Virus record (IMG/VR): IMGVR_UViG_3300041809_000527
Coordinates: 1-35,979 of that record
DNA length: 35,979 nucleotides
From: a virus
Reading direction: 5' to 3' (one strand)
Shown here: positions 4,427 through 11,181 of the stretch, in pieces
Numbering within the stretch: position 1 is the first letter of the stretch
Layout of the letters: the number at the start of each line of letters is the position of its first letter
Translations under genes and position numbers: made by a program
Notes under the pieces: model-generated
What the model saw: only the letters and a program-made list of their open reading frames with translations
Told to the model about the DNA's origin: nothing
Databases searched by the model: none

Positions 4427-6868
4427 ATGCCTGCTCGTAGACGATTCCCCCGTCTGACTCCGGAGGACGCCCTCCGCGCCGCCGAAGAAACCATCCGCGC
4501 GATGGAAATCAAGGCCGACGCGGAGTACGCCGTCAGCGACCTGAAGTTTTTCCTCCAGTTGGCGTGGCCCACGCTCTCTCCTGGAATCCCATTCCAGGAT
4601 AATTGGCACGTGGATTGTCTCGCGGAGCACCTTACCGCGCTGGCTCATCGAGAAATCACCAGGCTTATTATCAACATCGCCCCGCGCAGCCTGAAATCAA
4701 CTATCCTCGTCGCCTTTCGCGCGTGGCGGTGGCTGGACGAAGCCGGTATCCCTTCCAGGGGCGTTCCTCCCGGAGTGACCGAGAAGTTCCTGGCCGCGTC
4801 CTACGGCTTAAACCTCGCCAAGCGCGATTCCCGGCGCACCAGAAACCTCATCAAGAGCCAGTGGTACCAGAGCCGTTGGGGAAAGAAATTCTCTATCGCC
4901 TTGGACCAGGACGAAAAGGGTCGCTTCGACAACGACAAGGGCGGCTTCAGTATGATCGCATCGGTCGAGGGCGGCGTCCTCGGAGAGGGCGGATCATGCC
5001 GTTTGATGGACGATCCGAATGACATTGAACGCATGGTGAAAGAGCCGGAAACCTACCCGCAGAATGTCCGGGAATGGTATTCGGCATCCATGTCCACGCG
5101 CTCGATCGACCCCAAGACGGACGTTGCGCTCTGCGTGCAGCAGCGGTCCAGCTTCGGTGCCGACCTGACCGAATACCTGGAAGAACTCGGCGGCTGGGAG
5201 AAGTGCGTGATCCCCTACGAGTGGAAAGGGAAAACCACCATCGGCCCGCTAGAATACCCAGACCCACGAACGCACCTTGGCGAGTTGATGTTTCCAGCAC
5301 GTCTCGGCCCCGAGGAAGTCGCCACCCTAAAGCGAGAACAGAAAACGCACTTCCCCGCGCAATTTAACCAGGAACCGCAGGCTGGGGGGAAAAGCGGGCT
5401 GAAACGCGAATGGTTCCAGTTCTATAATCCACCCGGCGCCGGCATAACCGATTCCGAAGGAAAACCGCGCCCGGTGCGCATTTCGCTTTCTGACGGAACC
5501 TTCGTTGAACGCATTCCGGTCGAGTTGCCGGCAGCTTTTGAGCAGGTAGTTCAGTCCTGGGACATGGCCTTCAAGGGAAACGAAGAAAATGATTTCGTCG
5601 CCGGCCACGTTTGGGCTCGTGTCGGATCGAATTGCTTCCTAATGGCTCGTGACCACGACCACCGGAACTTTCCAGAGACGCTGGCGGCCGTGCGGAGATG
5701 GGGAACGCTCTATCCGTGCCCCGAAAAACTGGTCGAGGATAAGGCCAACGGGCCAGCAGTGATCGCAACCCTGCAAAATGAGATCCCCGGCCTGATTCCA
5801 GTGAACCCCGAGGGCGGAAAATGGTCCCGCGTATCGGCGATCTCGGGCTATGTCGAGGCCGGGAACGTTTATCTGCCGAACCCCGACATTTTCCCGTGGG
5901 TGTGGGAATTGCTGGCGGAATTTGCAGCCGGCGCGTCGGCAAAGCATGACGACGACACGGATGCCATGAGCCAGGCTCTCAAGCGGCTGTACGATTCATC
6001 CGCCAGGACCGCAATTCCGGAGTTCCGGGTCACGCCGCGGCTGGGTGAGCCGGCGAATGCGGCGCACATTAGCAAGGAACCGGCGCCTCCATGGGCGCGG
6101 CGCTTCGTAGCCGCCATTCCAGGGCGTGCGGCGTTGTTCATGGCTGAGTTGCCGCGCGGTTGTATGCGCGTCGTCCGGGAATTGTCCCTGGACGGCATTG
6201 ACGCCTCAATTGCTGGCCGCGAAATCGGGCGCCGGATTCTTCCGGACCTTCGACAGGCTCAAAAAATAGTCGCCATGAAGCGCGCACCGCAGAAGCCATA
6301 CGATATTCTGCTTCCGAAGGTGGCTTTCGCTCCGGTCGAACCAATCGGGTGTTGGGCCGAAATGATGGAACACGCGCTGCTGGATTTCGAGCCGGAAAAC
6401 GGCGGCTGGGACGAGCGAAACGCGGCCCGCGAGACTTTCCGGACCTCCCGCGTCCGAACCGAGATGGTGGAGGAAGAGGATGCCGCGCTGGACCGGCTCC
6501 GCGCGTTATTGGCCTTCCGTCCGCCGGATTACCGCCCGCTGGATTATGAGCGCGACAAGGCCATGGCATTGGCGGAAGAGAACCTGGCCGAATATCACCG
6601 CTACATCGGCATGACCGAAGGAAAAGTCGTTGGGGATTGGCCAAAGTTGAAGATTTCCCCGGACTGCCCGCAATTGATCGCGCAACTCGGCGCATTCCGG
6701 CACGATCAAGACCCTCCTCCCTTCGTAGAGGCCCTATTGCTTGGCGTATGCGTGCCGCAGACCATGCAGAGTACCGAGGTCAAGGAGATGCGCTGGCCGC
6801 AGACCACGGCGGCTGGTAGCCGGTCACGCGGCGCGATGGGACGGCGATTTTCGCTCGGCCGGCGCTGA
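4427..6868 (+). CDS. terL: terminase large subunit with long C-terminal extension
   Basis: This is the DNA-packaging motor and nuclease that works at the portal. The ATPase part has a Walker A-like loop APRSLKST (about 85-92), a strand FLAASYG (121-127) and a Walker B-like LMDDP (193-197). The RNase H-type nuclease shows SWDMAFKG (about 377-384), VEDKANG (about 434-440) and HDDDTDA (about 506-512), giving the acidic triad. Known subunits of this type end near 450-550 residues; here about 270 more residues follow (about 540-813), with no motif I recognise and a charged helical middle (EEEDAALDRLRALL). The extension could be a fused small subunit, a portal-docking module or an unrelated domain. 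No separate small terminase was found in the window. Confidence 0.93.
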   Translation: MPARRRFPRLTPEDALRAAEETIRAMEIKADAEYAVSDLKFFLQLAWPTLSPGIPFQDNWHVDCLAEHLTALAHREITRLIINIAPRSLKSTILVAFRAWRWLDEAGIPSRGVPPGVTEKFLAASYGLNLAKRDSRRTRNLIKSQWYQSRWGKKFSIALDQDEKGRFDNDKGGFSMIASVEGGVLGEGGSCRLMDDPNDIERMVKEPETYPQNVREWYSASMSTRSIDPKTDVALCVQQRSSFGADLTEYLEELGGWEKCVIPYEWKGKTTIGPLEYPDPRTHLGELMFPARLGPEEVATLKREQKTHFPAQFNQEPQAGGKSGLKREWFQFYNPPGAGITDSEGKPRPVRISLSDGTFVERIPVELPAAFEQVVQSWDMAFKGNEENDFVAGHVWARVGSNCFLMARDHDHRNFPETLAAVRRWGTLYPCPEKLVEDKANGPAVIATLQNEIPGLIPVNPEGGKWSRVSAISGYVEAGNVYLPNPDIFPWVWELLAEFAAGASAKHDDDTDAMSQALKRLYDSSARTAIPEFRVTPRLGEPANAAHISKEPAPPWARRFVAAIPGRAALFMAELPRGCMRVVRELSLDGIDASIAGREIGRRILPDLRQAQKIVAMKRAPQKPYDILLPKVAFAPVEPIGCWAEMMEHALLDFEPENGGWDERNAARETFRTSRVRTEMVEEEDAALDRLRALLAFRPPDYRPLDYERDKAMALAEENLAEYHRYIGMTEGKVVGDWPKLKISPDCPQLIAQLGAFRHDQDPPPFVEALLLGVCVPQTMQSTEVKEMRWPQTTAAGSRSRGAMGRRFSLGRR

Positions 6869-6932
6869 TTCGCGTTATCATTGAACCGATTGGAGGTGTG
6901 CCATCGGCAGTCCAGCGTATTGGGGCAAACTG

Positions 6933-7364
6933 GTGAACTTTGAAGCCGCAGAGCGGAAGCCAATGCTCGTTCCTTTCGGATTATTCGGCCCATCAGACAA
7001 TCTTTCCTTTATCGCCACCGTAAATTCTGAGGCGCAGTTGTCGGTGGCCGCCGTCGCGTATGCGTCCGCACTTGTGATTGACACCTCCCTTGCGGACGTT
7101 ATCACGGTTCTGCTCACCGGGAACGTGGCATCAATGACATTGAATTACGCCGGATCTTCGGTGGTCCCGGTGGCCCAGCGGTTATGGATTCGCTTGCTTC
7201 AGGATTCAACTGGAGGTCGTACTGTTGTGCTTCCATCGAATCTGGAGTATGACGCTGGGTTCGCTGTGGACCCAGCGGCGAATCGCGCAACCGTGTTGCC
7301 GATTCAGTGGAATGGCACGGAATGGATTTTCTTCAGTGCCCCGTTCAGCGTGCCGGTCGCGTAA
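6933..7364 (+). CDS. beta-rich fibre/decoration-type phage protein
   Basis: The product has 143 residues from GTG 6933. The sequence alternates short beta strands (VITVLLTGNVASMTLNYAG, RLWIRLLQDSTGGRTVVLPS) and ends with PIQWNGTEWIFF. The L-x-L-T-G-N-V ... QD-x-TGG-x-(T/V) ... W-x-G-x-(E/N)-W pattern is a common tail-fibre or head-fibre domain in phages. The frame stays open upstream to an ATC at 6903, placed 6 nt after GGAGG (6892-6896), and the extra residues (GSPAYWGKLV) read well. A rare ATC start at 6903 is therefore possible. It converges with the minus-strand gene ending at 7365. Confidence 0.7.
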   Translation: MNFEAAERKPMLVPFGLFGPSDNLSFIATVNSEAQLSVAAVAYASALVIDTSLADVITVLLTGNVASMTLNYAGSSVVPVAQRLWIRLLQDSTGGRTVVLPSNLEYDAGFAVDPAANRATVLPIQWNGTEWIFFSAPFSVPVA

Positions 7365-9608
7365 TCACTTAAACGCGGGCACGTACAGCGTTGATCCGTC
7401 CGGCCCGATCATCTTGAGCCAGGTGTACGGCGCCGTGTTGGTGGTGGCTGGCGAGTTGGCACCCAACGCCGCAGATCCGCTGCCCGTAGCGCCTGGCAGC
7501 CCAAGCGATCCGGGATGGTTGCTACACTCTGGGGAGCTGTTCAGGCACGTGTCCGGGCCTAACTTAGTGGTTGCCCAGTTGCTCGAAAGATTCGCTGTAT
7601 AGCGGTACGCGCTGGAGCCGTAGAATACGTCGCCAAACGACACGATGGACGCGATGCTGCCGCCGTAGGCAATTTGTCCGTTAACCCAGTTGTTGTAATC
7701 CACTAGAGAGCCAATGTTCTGCTGAAACAACATCTGATACGCGTTGACATTTCCCTCAAAGTAGGAATTTGAAATAGTCACTCCGGAGATATTCTCGGCG
7801 AACAATCCCCATCCGCTTGTGATGGTCTGACCCGCGAAGGGGGACGCGCCGGAATTCTCATCGTCCACTCCAGCCATCAGCAAGATCTGTGCATAAGGAG
7901 AACTCCCAGGGCCAACTATGTTGACGTTTGCGTTGCACCCGCCAGCAGCTATCGTCACATTATTTCCTAGATAGATGTCCTCCATTCGCAGTATGTTGAA
8001 TGTGCCTCCAATACTGATGCCGTTGCAGGTGTTGGACGTGATCGATGATTTGTCCTTGATAGTGATCTCTTCATCCTCGTTGGCCGCCGAAATCCCGTTG
8101 GAAAATGCAATTACGGACACGTGGGATATGGTCGCCCGCACGACGTTGCTGAAATAAATTCCGTTCACGGTGGCGACGTTGGAGGAAAGATTCGGTCCAG
8201 TCATTCCAAAACTTCTCAGATCGAACGTGTTATTGCTTGTCACCGAACTGTTGGACGCATAGATTGCGCTTGAACAGATCGAACTGTTCATATTCGTAAA
8301 GCTCAAGGCGGTGGATTGAATCGTCCCATAGAGATCGTATCCCGCACCTTCCAGCCAAACTGCACCAGTAAGGGGAAGCGCAAGGCAGCCGTACATGGTA
8401 TATGTTCCGGCCGGAATGTAGACGCGATTTCCACTCACGCCGGCAACGTTGAGCGCTTCCTGAATTCCGGCGGTCGCGCTCTGAATTGTCCAGGCTCCCG
8501 AGTGCGAATTGGCCGGCGTGAACTTTACGGTCCCGGAAGACCCTCCCGAAGTACACGTTGCACCGCCGGTTGACATGACGGCTTCAGCCGTTCCAGTTCC
8601 GCCTGAAATATAGAACGTTTGAGTGGTAGACGTTCCGGTCACTCCTTGCGGACATGGCGTGAGCGTGACCGTGGCCGGCGTAGATGCCGTAAGGCTTCCG
8701 CCCGGTGCCTGTGCGCTCCAATTGTAGTTGGTGGAATTGAGGTAGGGAAAACTTGCGGCACAAGGTGCTCCAGAATCCGTTGCCCCAGCCGTGCCCCATG
8801 CCATGCAATTCCCCGAGGCGCCCAAGGCAGACGCCGCGACCGGCTTATTTCCGTTGCCGTACAGGTTCAACGAAATCGTATTGGCGGTATTCACAAGTGG
8901 GCTCGAAAATGTCAATGGGGCGCTATAGTCCATTCCGGCAATAGCAGTTGATGGGGTAGCTACGCTTCCCGATACAGCGATTTTCAGAAGTCCGCTCGTC
9001 AAAGATCCGATATTAACCGCGTTGGATGGTGCATTGGCCGCCTGGCTAACCCAATAGTAGCCAAGGGCATTCGCGCCTCCTCCTCCGCCCGAGCCACAGG
9101 GATTTCCCGAGTCAGTCAATCCGACCGATCCCCACTGAACGCAATTCCCCGAGACTCCCAACGCGCCCGCGGCGACAGGTTTGGAGCCGCTTCCCCACAT
9201 GCCAAGCGAGATCGTGCTGGATGTGTTTGCGAGTGGAGAATTGAATGTAAGCACCGGGCTGTAACTGAGCGCCGGGATATCCGCCGCAACGATGGCGCGA
9301 AATCCCGGTACGCCGCTCGAACCGTTTGGCGCTGCGTAGAAGAAATTCGCAGTTTGGCTGCCGAATGCTCCAGGAGCCACCGAAACGTAAGACGATCCGT
9401 TCCACACGCACCAAGAATAGGACGAGCCTCCTCCGACGCATGAACCAGGAGATAATGCCGTCGTGAACAGAAAGGGCTGATTCAGCGCTGGACTTACGGG
9501 AGGCGCCGTGAAAGCGAATTTCAAGTTTCGGATCTGGCTGTTCCAATCCACCTGCTGTGCAGGTAGCGGGATCGAAAGCACCAAGAGGGCCAACAGTTTC
9601 TTGCTCAT
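7365..9608 (-). CDS. secreted beta-helix tailspike-like protein
   Basis: The product has 747 residues from ATG 9608, chosen because the N-terminus MSKKLLALLVLSIPLPAQQ is a clear Sec signal peptide; an upstream ATG at 9701 would hide it. Residues 104-172 and about 226-284 are two copies of a module (L-T-F-x-S-P-L-x-N-T, KPVAA-x-ALG-x-SGNC, TDSG-x-PC). From about 381 a right-handed beta-helix of the pectate-lyase type begins (GIQEALNVAG, VYIPAGTYTM) with Asn/Ser-rich coils to about 660, then a Gly/Ser tail. It probably binds or cleaves a surface polysaccharide. It is the only minus-strand gene in the structural region, suggesting an exchangeable host-range unit. Whether the signal peptide is used is unknown. 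Confidence 0.85.
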   Translation of the reverse strand: MSKKLLALLVLSIPLPAQQVDWNSQIRNLKFAFTAPPVSPALNQPFLFTTALSPGSCVGGGSSYSWCVWNGSSYVSVAPGAFGSQTANFFYAAPNGSSGVPGFRAIVAADIPALSYSPVLTFNSPLANTSSTISLGMWGSGSKPVAAGALGVSGNCVQWGSVGLTDSGNPCGSGGGGGANALGYYWVSQAANAPSNAVNIGSLTSGLLKIAVSGSVATPSTAIAGMDYSAPLTFSSPLVNTANTISLNLYGNGNKPVAASALGASGNCMAWGTAGATDSGAPCAASFPYLNSTNYNWSAQAPGGSLTASTPATVTLTPCPQGVTGTSTTQTFYISGGTGTAEAVMSTGGATCTSGGSSGTVKFTPANSHSGAWTIQSATAGIQEALNVAGVSGNRVYIPAGTYTMYGCLALPLTGAVWLEGAGYDLYGTIQSTALSFTNMNSSICSSAIYASNSSVTSNNTFDLRSFGMTGPNLSSNVATVNGIYFSNVVRATISHVSVIAFSNGISAANEDEEITIKDKSSITSNTCNGISIGGTFNILRMEDIYLGNNVTIAAGGCNANVNIVGPGSSPYAQILLMAGVDDENSGASPFAGQTITSGWGLFAENISGVTISNSYFEGNVNAYQMLFQQNIGSLVDYNNWVNGQIAYGGSIASIVSFGDVFYGSSAYRYTANLSSNWATTKLGPDTCLNSSPECSNHPGSLGLPGATGSGSAALGANSPATTNTAPYTWLKMIGPDGSTLYVPAFK

Positions 9609-9664
9609 GGCTGAATTTTCCCATAGAATGAGAGACATGGTGAACACCGAAAGTCGGAGCAGCC

Positions 9665-9693
9665 GGGACGTGCGCTCGGAAGGCGTGCGTCCC
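9665..9693. promoter_or_regulatory. stable hairpin between divergent units
   Basis: GGGACGTGCGC (9665-9675) pairs with GCGTGCGTCCC (9683-9693) through 11 pairs, two of them G-T, around a 7-base loop. It lies between the minus-strand tailspike gene and the tRNA pair. No T-run follows, so an operator or an RNA processing signal is more likely than a terminator. Confidence 0.4.
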
Positions 9694-9715
9694 GCCGACA
9701 TTTCGCCAACTTTAA

Positions 9716-9790
9716 TGCGGGGTAGTTCAGCGGTAGAATGTCGCGCTCATAACGCGAAGGTCGTGCGTTCAAATCGCACCCCCGCACCCA
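9716..9790 (+). tRNA. tRNA-Met (CAT)
   Basis: A full cloverleaf can be drawn. The acceptor TGCGGGG pairs with CCCCGCA, the D arm is GTTC/GAAT, and the anticodon arm TCGCG/CGCGA carries loop CTCATAA (anticodon CAT). The T arm is GTGCG/CGCAC with loop TTCAAAT, and an encoded CCA follows. The anticodon stem lacks the three G-C pairs of an initiator, so an elongator Met or a lysidine-modified Ile tRNA is implied. The base before CCA is C, unusual for either. Phage tRNAs often supplement host decoding. Confidence 0.88.
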
Positions 9791-9798
9791 TTTATCCA

Positions 9799-9833
9799 TT
9801 CCAGCGCCCGTAATCTTTCGGGCGTAGCTGGAA
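9799..9833 (+). repeat. inverted repeat competing with the tRNA-Pro 5' half
   Basis: TTCCAGCGCCCG (9799-9810) can pair with CGGGC (9819-9823) and GCTGGAA (9827-9833), with GTA (9824-9826) bulged: 12 pairs around an 8-base loop. The right arm is the acceptor and D arm of the downstream tRNA, so this helix and the cloverleaf exclude each other. Confidence 0.6.
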
Positions 9834-9891
9834 GGTCGAGCCCCGCGCCTGGGACGCGGAGACGCGAGTTCGATTCTCGCCGCCCGGACCA
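9818..9891 (+). tRNA. tRNA-Pro (TGG), atypical
   Basis: The acceptor TCGGGCG pairs with CGCCCGG (first pair T-G). The D arm is reduced to three pairs (GCT/AGC) with GG in the loop. The anticodon arm CCGCG/CGCGG encloses CCTGGGA, anticodon TGG. The variable loop is AGAC, the T arm GCGAG/CTCGC has loop TTCGATT, and ACCA ends the gene. G72, A73, G35 and G36 agree with the known bacterial proline identity set. The base before the anticodon is C instead of the almost universal T33, and D-arm pair 13-22 is a G-G mismatch. It may be a functional oddity or a decaying gene. Confidence 0.72.
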
Positions 9892-9916
9892 ACCCTTTCC
9901 GTTTCAATGCCGTGAT

Positions 9917-9925
9917 TGCTATAAT
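9917..9925 (+). promoter_or_regulatory. extended -10 promoter TGC-TATAAT
   Basis: A perfect extended -10 lies at 9917-9925 just after the tRNA pair, with a possible TTTCCG -35 at 18-bp spacing. It is followed by CAGGAGA and ATG 9944. The same box-plus-RBS arrangement recurs at 17857. Confidence 0.7.
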
Positions 9926-9943
9926 CCCCGCAGGAGACACGCA

Positions 9944-10306
9944 ATGGCCAAAATGCCGCCGCCTGGAACCGAAGGGCATGGAGTCGCCATCATCATCGGG
10001 ACGCCGAAGGGAGGCGCTTCCAGCGACCGTATGCCCCCGCCAGGGATGCCCGACAAGGACCCCAATGGGAAAGCCAGCCGGGATGAAGCAGGCTTCGTGG
10101 GCGCGGAACAGCACTGCGTGGACTGCGAAAACTACGATGTGCAGACCGGCGACTGCTCGAAAGTGGAAGGTTCGATGGACCCCCAGGATGGATGCTCTGC
10201 CTATTTCCAGCCCGTGTCTGATTCCGAAGGCGACAATGATGCCGACGATAGCAACGGAGTATGGGGGGAGCCCGACAGCATGAACAATAGCGGGGAACCT
10301 TCGTGA
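9944..10306 (+). CDS. phage protein with HiPIP-like cysteine motif
   Basis: The product has 120 residues. After a Pro/Gly/Lys N-terminus (residues 1-55), it has HCVDCENYDVQTGDCSKVEG and MDPQDGCSAYF, giving Cys at about 58, 61, 71 and 84. This C-x2-C-(x9)-C-...-DP-x-x-x-C-x-x-(Y/F) pattern recalls high-potential iron-sulfur-like domains of small phage proteins found near portal genes. The C-terminus is very acidic (SEGDNDADDSN). Redox or iron-sulfur function is not proven. Its own promoter and a CAGGAGA site stand upstream. Confidence 0.75.
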   Translation: MAKMPPPGTEGHGVAIIIGTPKGGASSDRMPPPGMPDKDPNGKASRDEAGFVGAEQHCVDCENYDVQTGDCSKVEGSMDPQDGCSAYFQPVSDSEGDNDADDSNGVWGEPDSMNNSGEPS

Positions 10307-10827
10307 GCCTCTGGGGAAAATTTCATGATCGGGAAGAACGTGCGACCACGCTAGATGCCGCACTCCAGGCCAAAATTTCCGAGTGTCGTCAACTCACCGA
10401 ATCCTTGGATGACGCAGAGCGAGTCCTGGAACGCGAGCAGACTCGCCGCATCGCCGCCGAATCCATCGCGGAGGAGCGGCGCGCTGAAATCGAGCGCATG
10501 ACCGTGGAGTTGAAAGAACAGCGTGAGCAACTGAAAATCGTGATGAGTGAGCGGTTGAAAAGTCTGGATGCGCTGAACCTGAAACTCATGGAATCGCGTA
10601 TCGAGGAGAAGCCGCCGAACATGGAACAGTTCAAGCGAAGCGAGGAATCGGCGCATTCGGCCATCCAGACTATGCGCCGAATCCGAGAAAGTAACATGGC
10701 CATGGACATGGCGCTCATTACTCGGCTCCATCCAAATTTCCAGCGATTCGCCAAAAAACCAATCCCGAAGTCCAGTGCTCCGGAAGGAATTCCAATGAAC
10801 GAAGTGTCGGCAGGAGAGGGGATCTAA
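10303..10827 (+). CDS. coiled-coil phage protein
   Basis: The product has 174 residues from a GTG overlapping the previous stop. A long charged coiled coil runs from about 8 to 105 (heptads rich in Glu, Arg and Leu such as LEREQTRRIAAESIAEERRA). A conserved-looking block (SNMAMDMALITRLHPNFQRF) and a polar tail follow. It lies between the HiPIP-like protein and the lysozyme-like protein, ahead of the portal. A structural or chaperone role is possible; no family recognised. Confidence 0.75.
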   Translation: MSLWGKFHDREERATTLDAALQAKISECRQLTESLDDAERVLEREQTRRIAAESIAEERRAEIERMTVELKEQREQLKIVMSERLKSLDALNLKLMESRIEEKPPNMEQFKRSEESAHSAIQTMRRIRESNMAMDMALITRLHPNFQRFAKKPIPKSSAPEGIPMNEVSAGEGI

Positions 10828-11180
10828 TGCCCGCAAAGACGTTGCTCGCGCAGCTCATCGCCAAGCAGGAAGGATTTGGCGTTCCGGGAGCAAAGCCGAC
10901 CCGCGACCATAATCCCGGTGACCTGGAGCACGCTCCCGGAATTGCCGCATGGGATGGCGGGATTGGCATTGAACCCAGCGATGACCAGGGATGGGCGGAT
11001 CTGGAGCGGCAACTGACCCTCTATGCGGCGCGCGGCCTCACGTTGGCACAAATGGTATCCATTTATGGGCCGCCGGCCGAAAACAATACCGAATCGTACC
11101 TGAACTTCATTTGCGCGGGGCTGGGCCTGGGCCCGGAAGCGCCCGTAAGGGTTGCGCTCAGTCTGCCGGCACAGGAGTAG
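10827..11180 (+). CDS. lysozyme-like / virion-associated structural domain protein
   Basis: The product has 117 residues; the ATG shares one base with the previous stop. It starts MPAKTLLAQLIAKQEGFGVP and contains the block R-D-(H/N)-NPGDL, then D-QGWADLERQLTLYAARGLT and GPPAENNTESYLNFICAGLG. The order E-G-F, N-N/H-NPG-(D/N)-L, G-x-x-x-L-x-x-(Q/N), (Y/W)-x-P-x-x-(D/E)-NN-x-x-Y is found in phage muramidase-like and P5-type structural proteins. Glu15 is the likely catalytic residue if it is an enzyme. Its place before the portal suggests a virion-carried wall-opening protein, although no signal or membrane segment is present. Confidence 0.72.
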   Translation: MPAKTLLAQLIAKQEGFGVPGAKPTRDHNPGDLEHAPGIAAWDGGIGIEPSDDQGWADLERQLTLYAARGLTLAQMVSIYGPPAENNTESYLNFICAGLGLGPEAPVRVALSLPAQE

Positions 11181-11181
11181 C

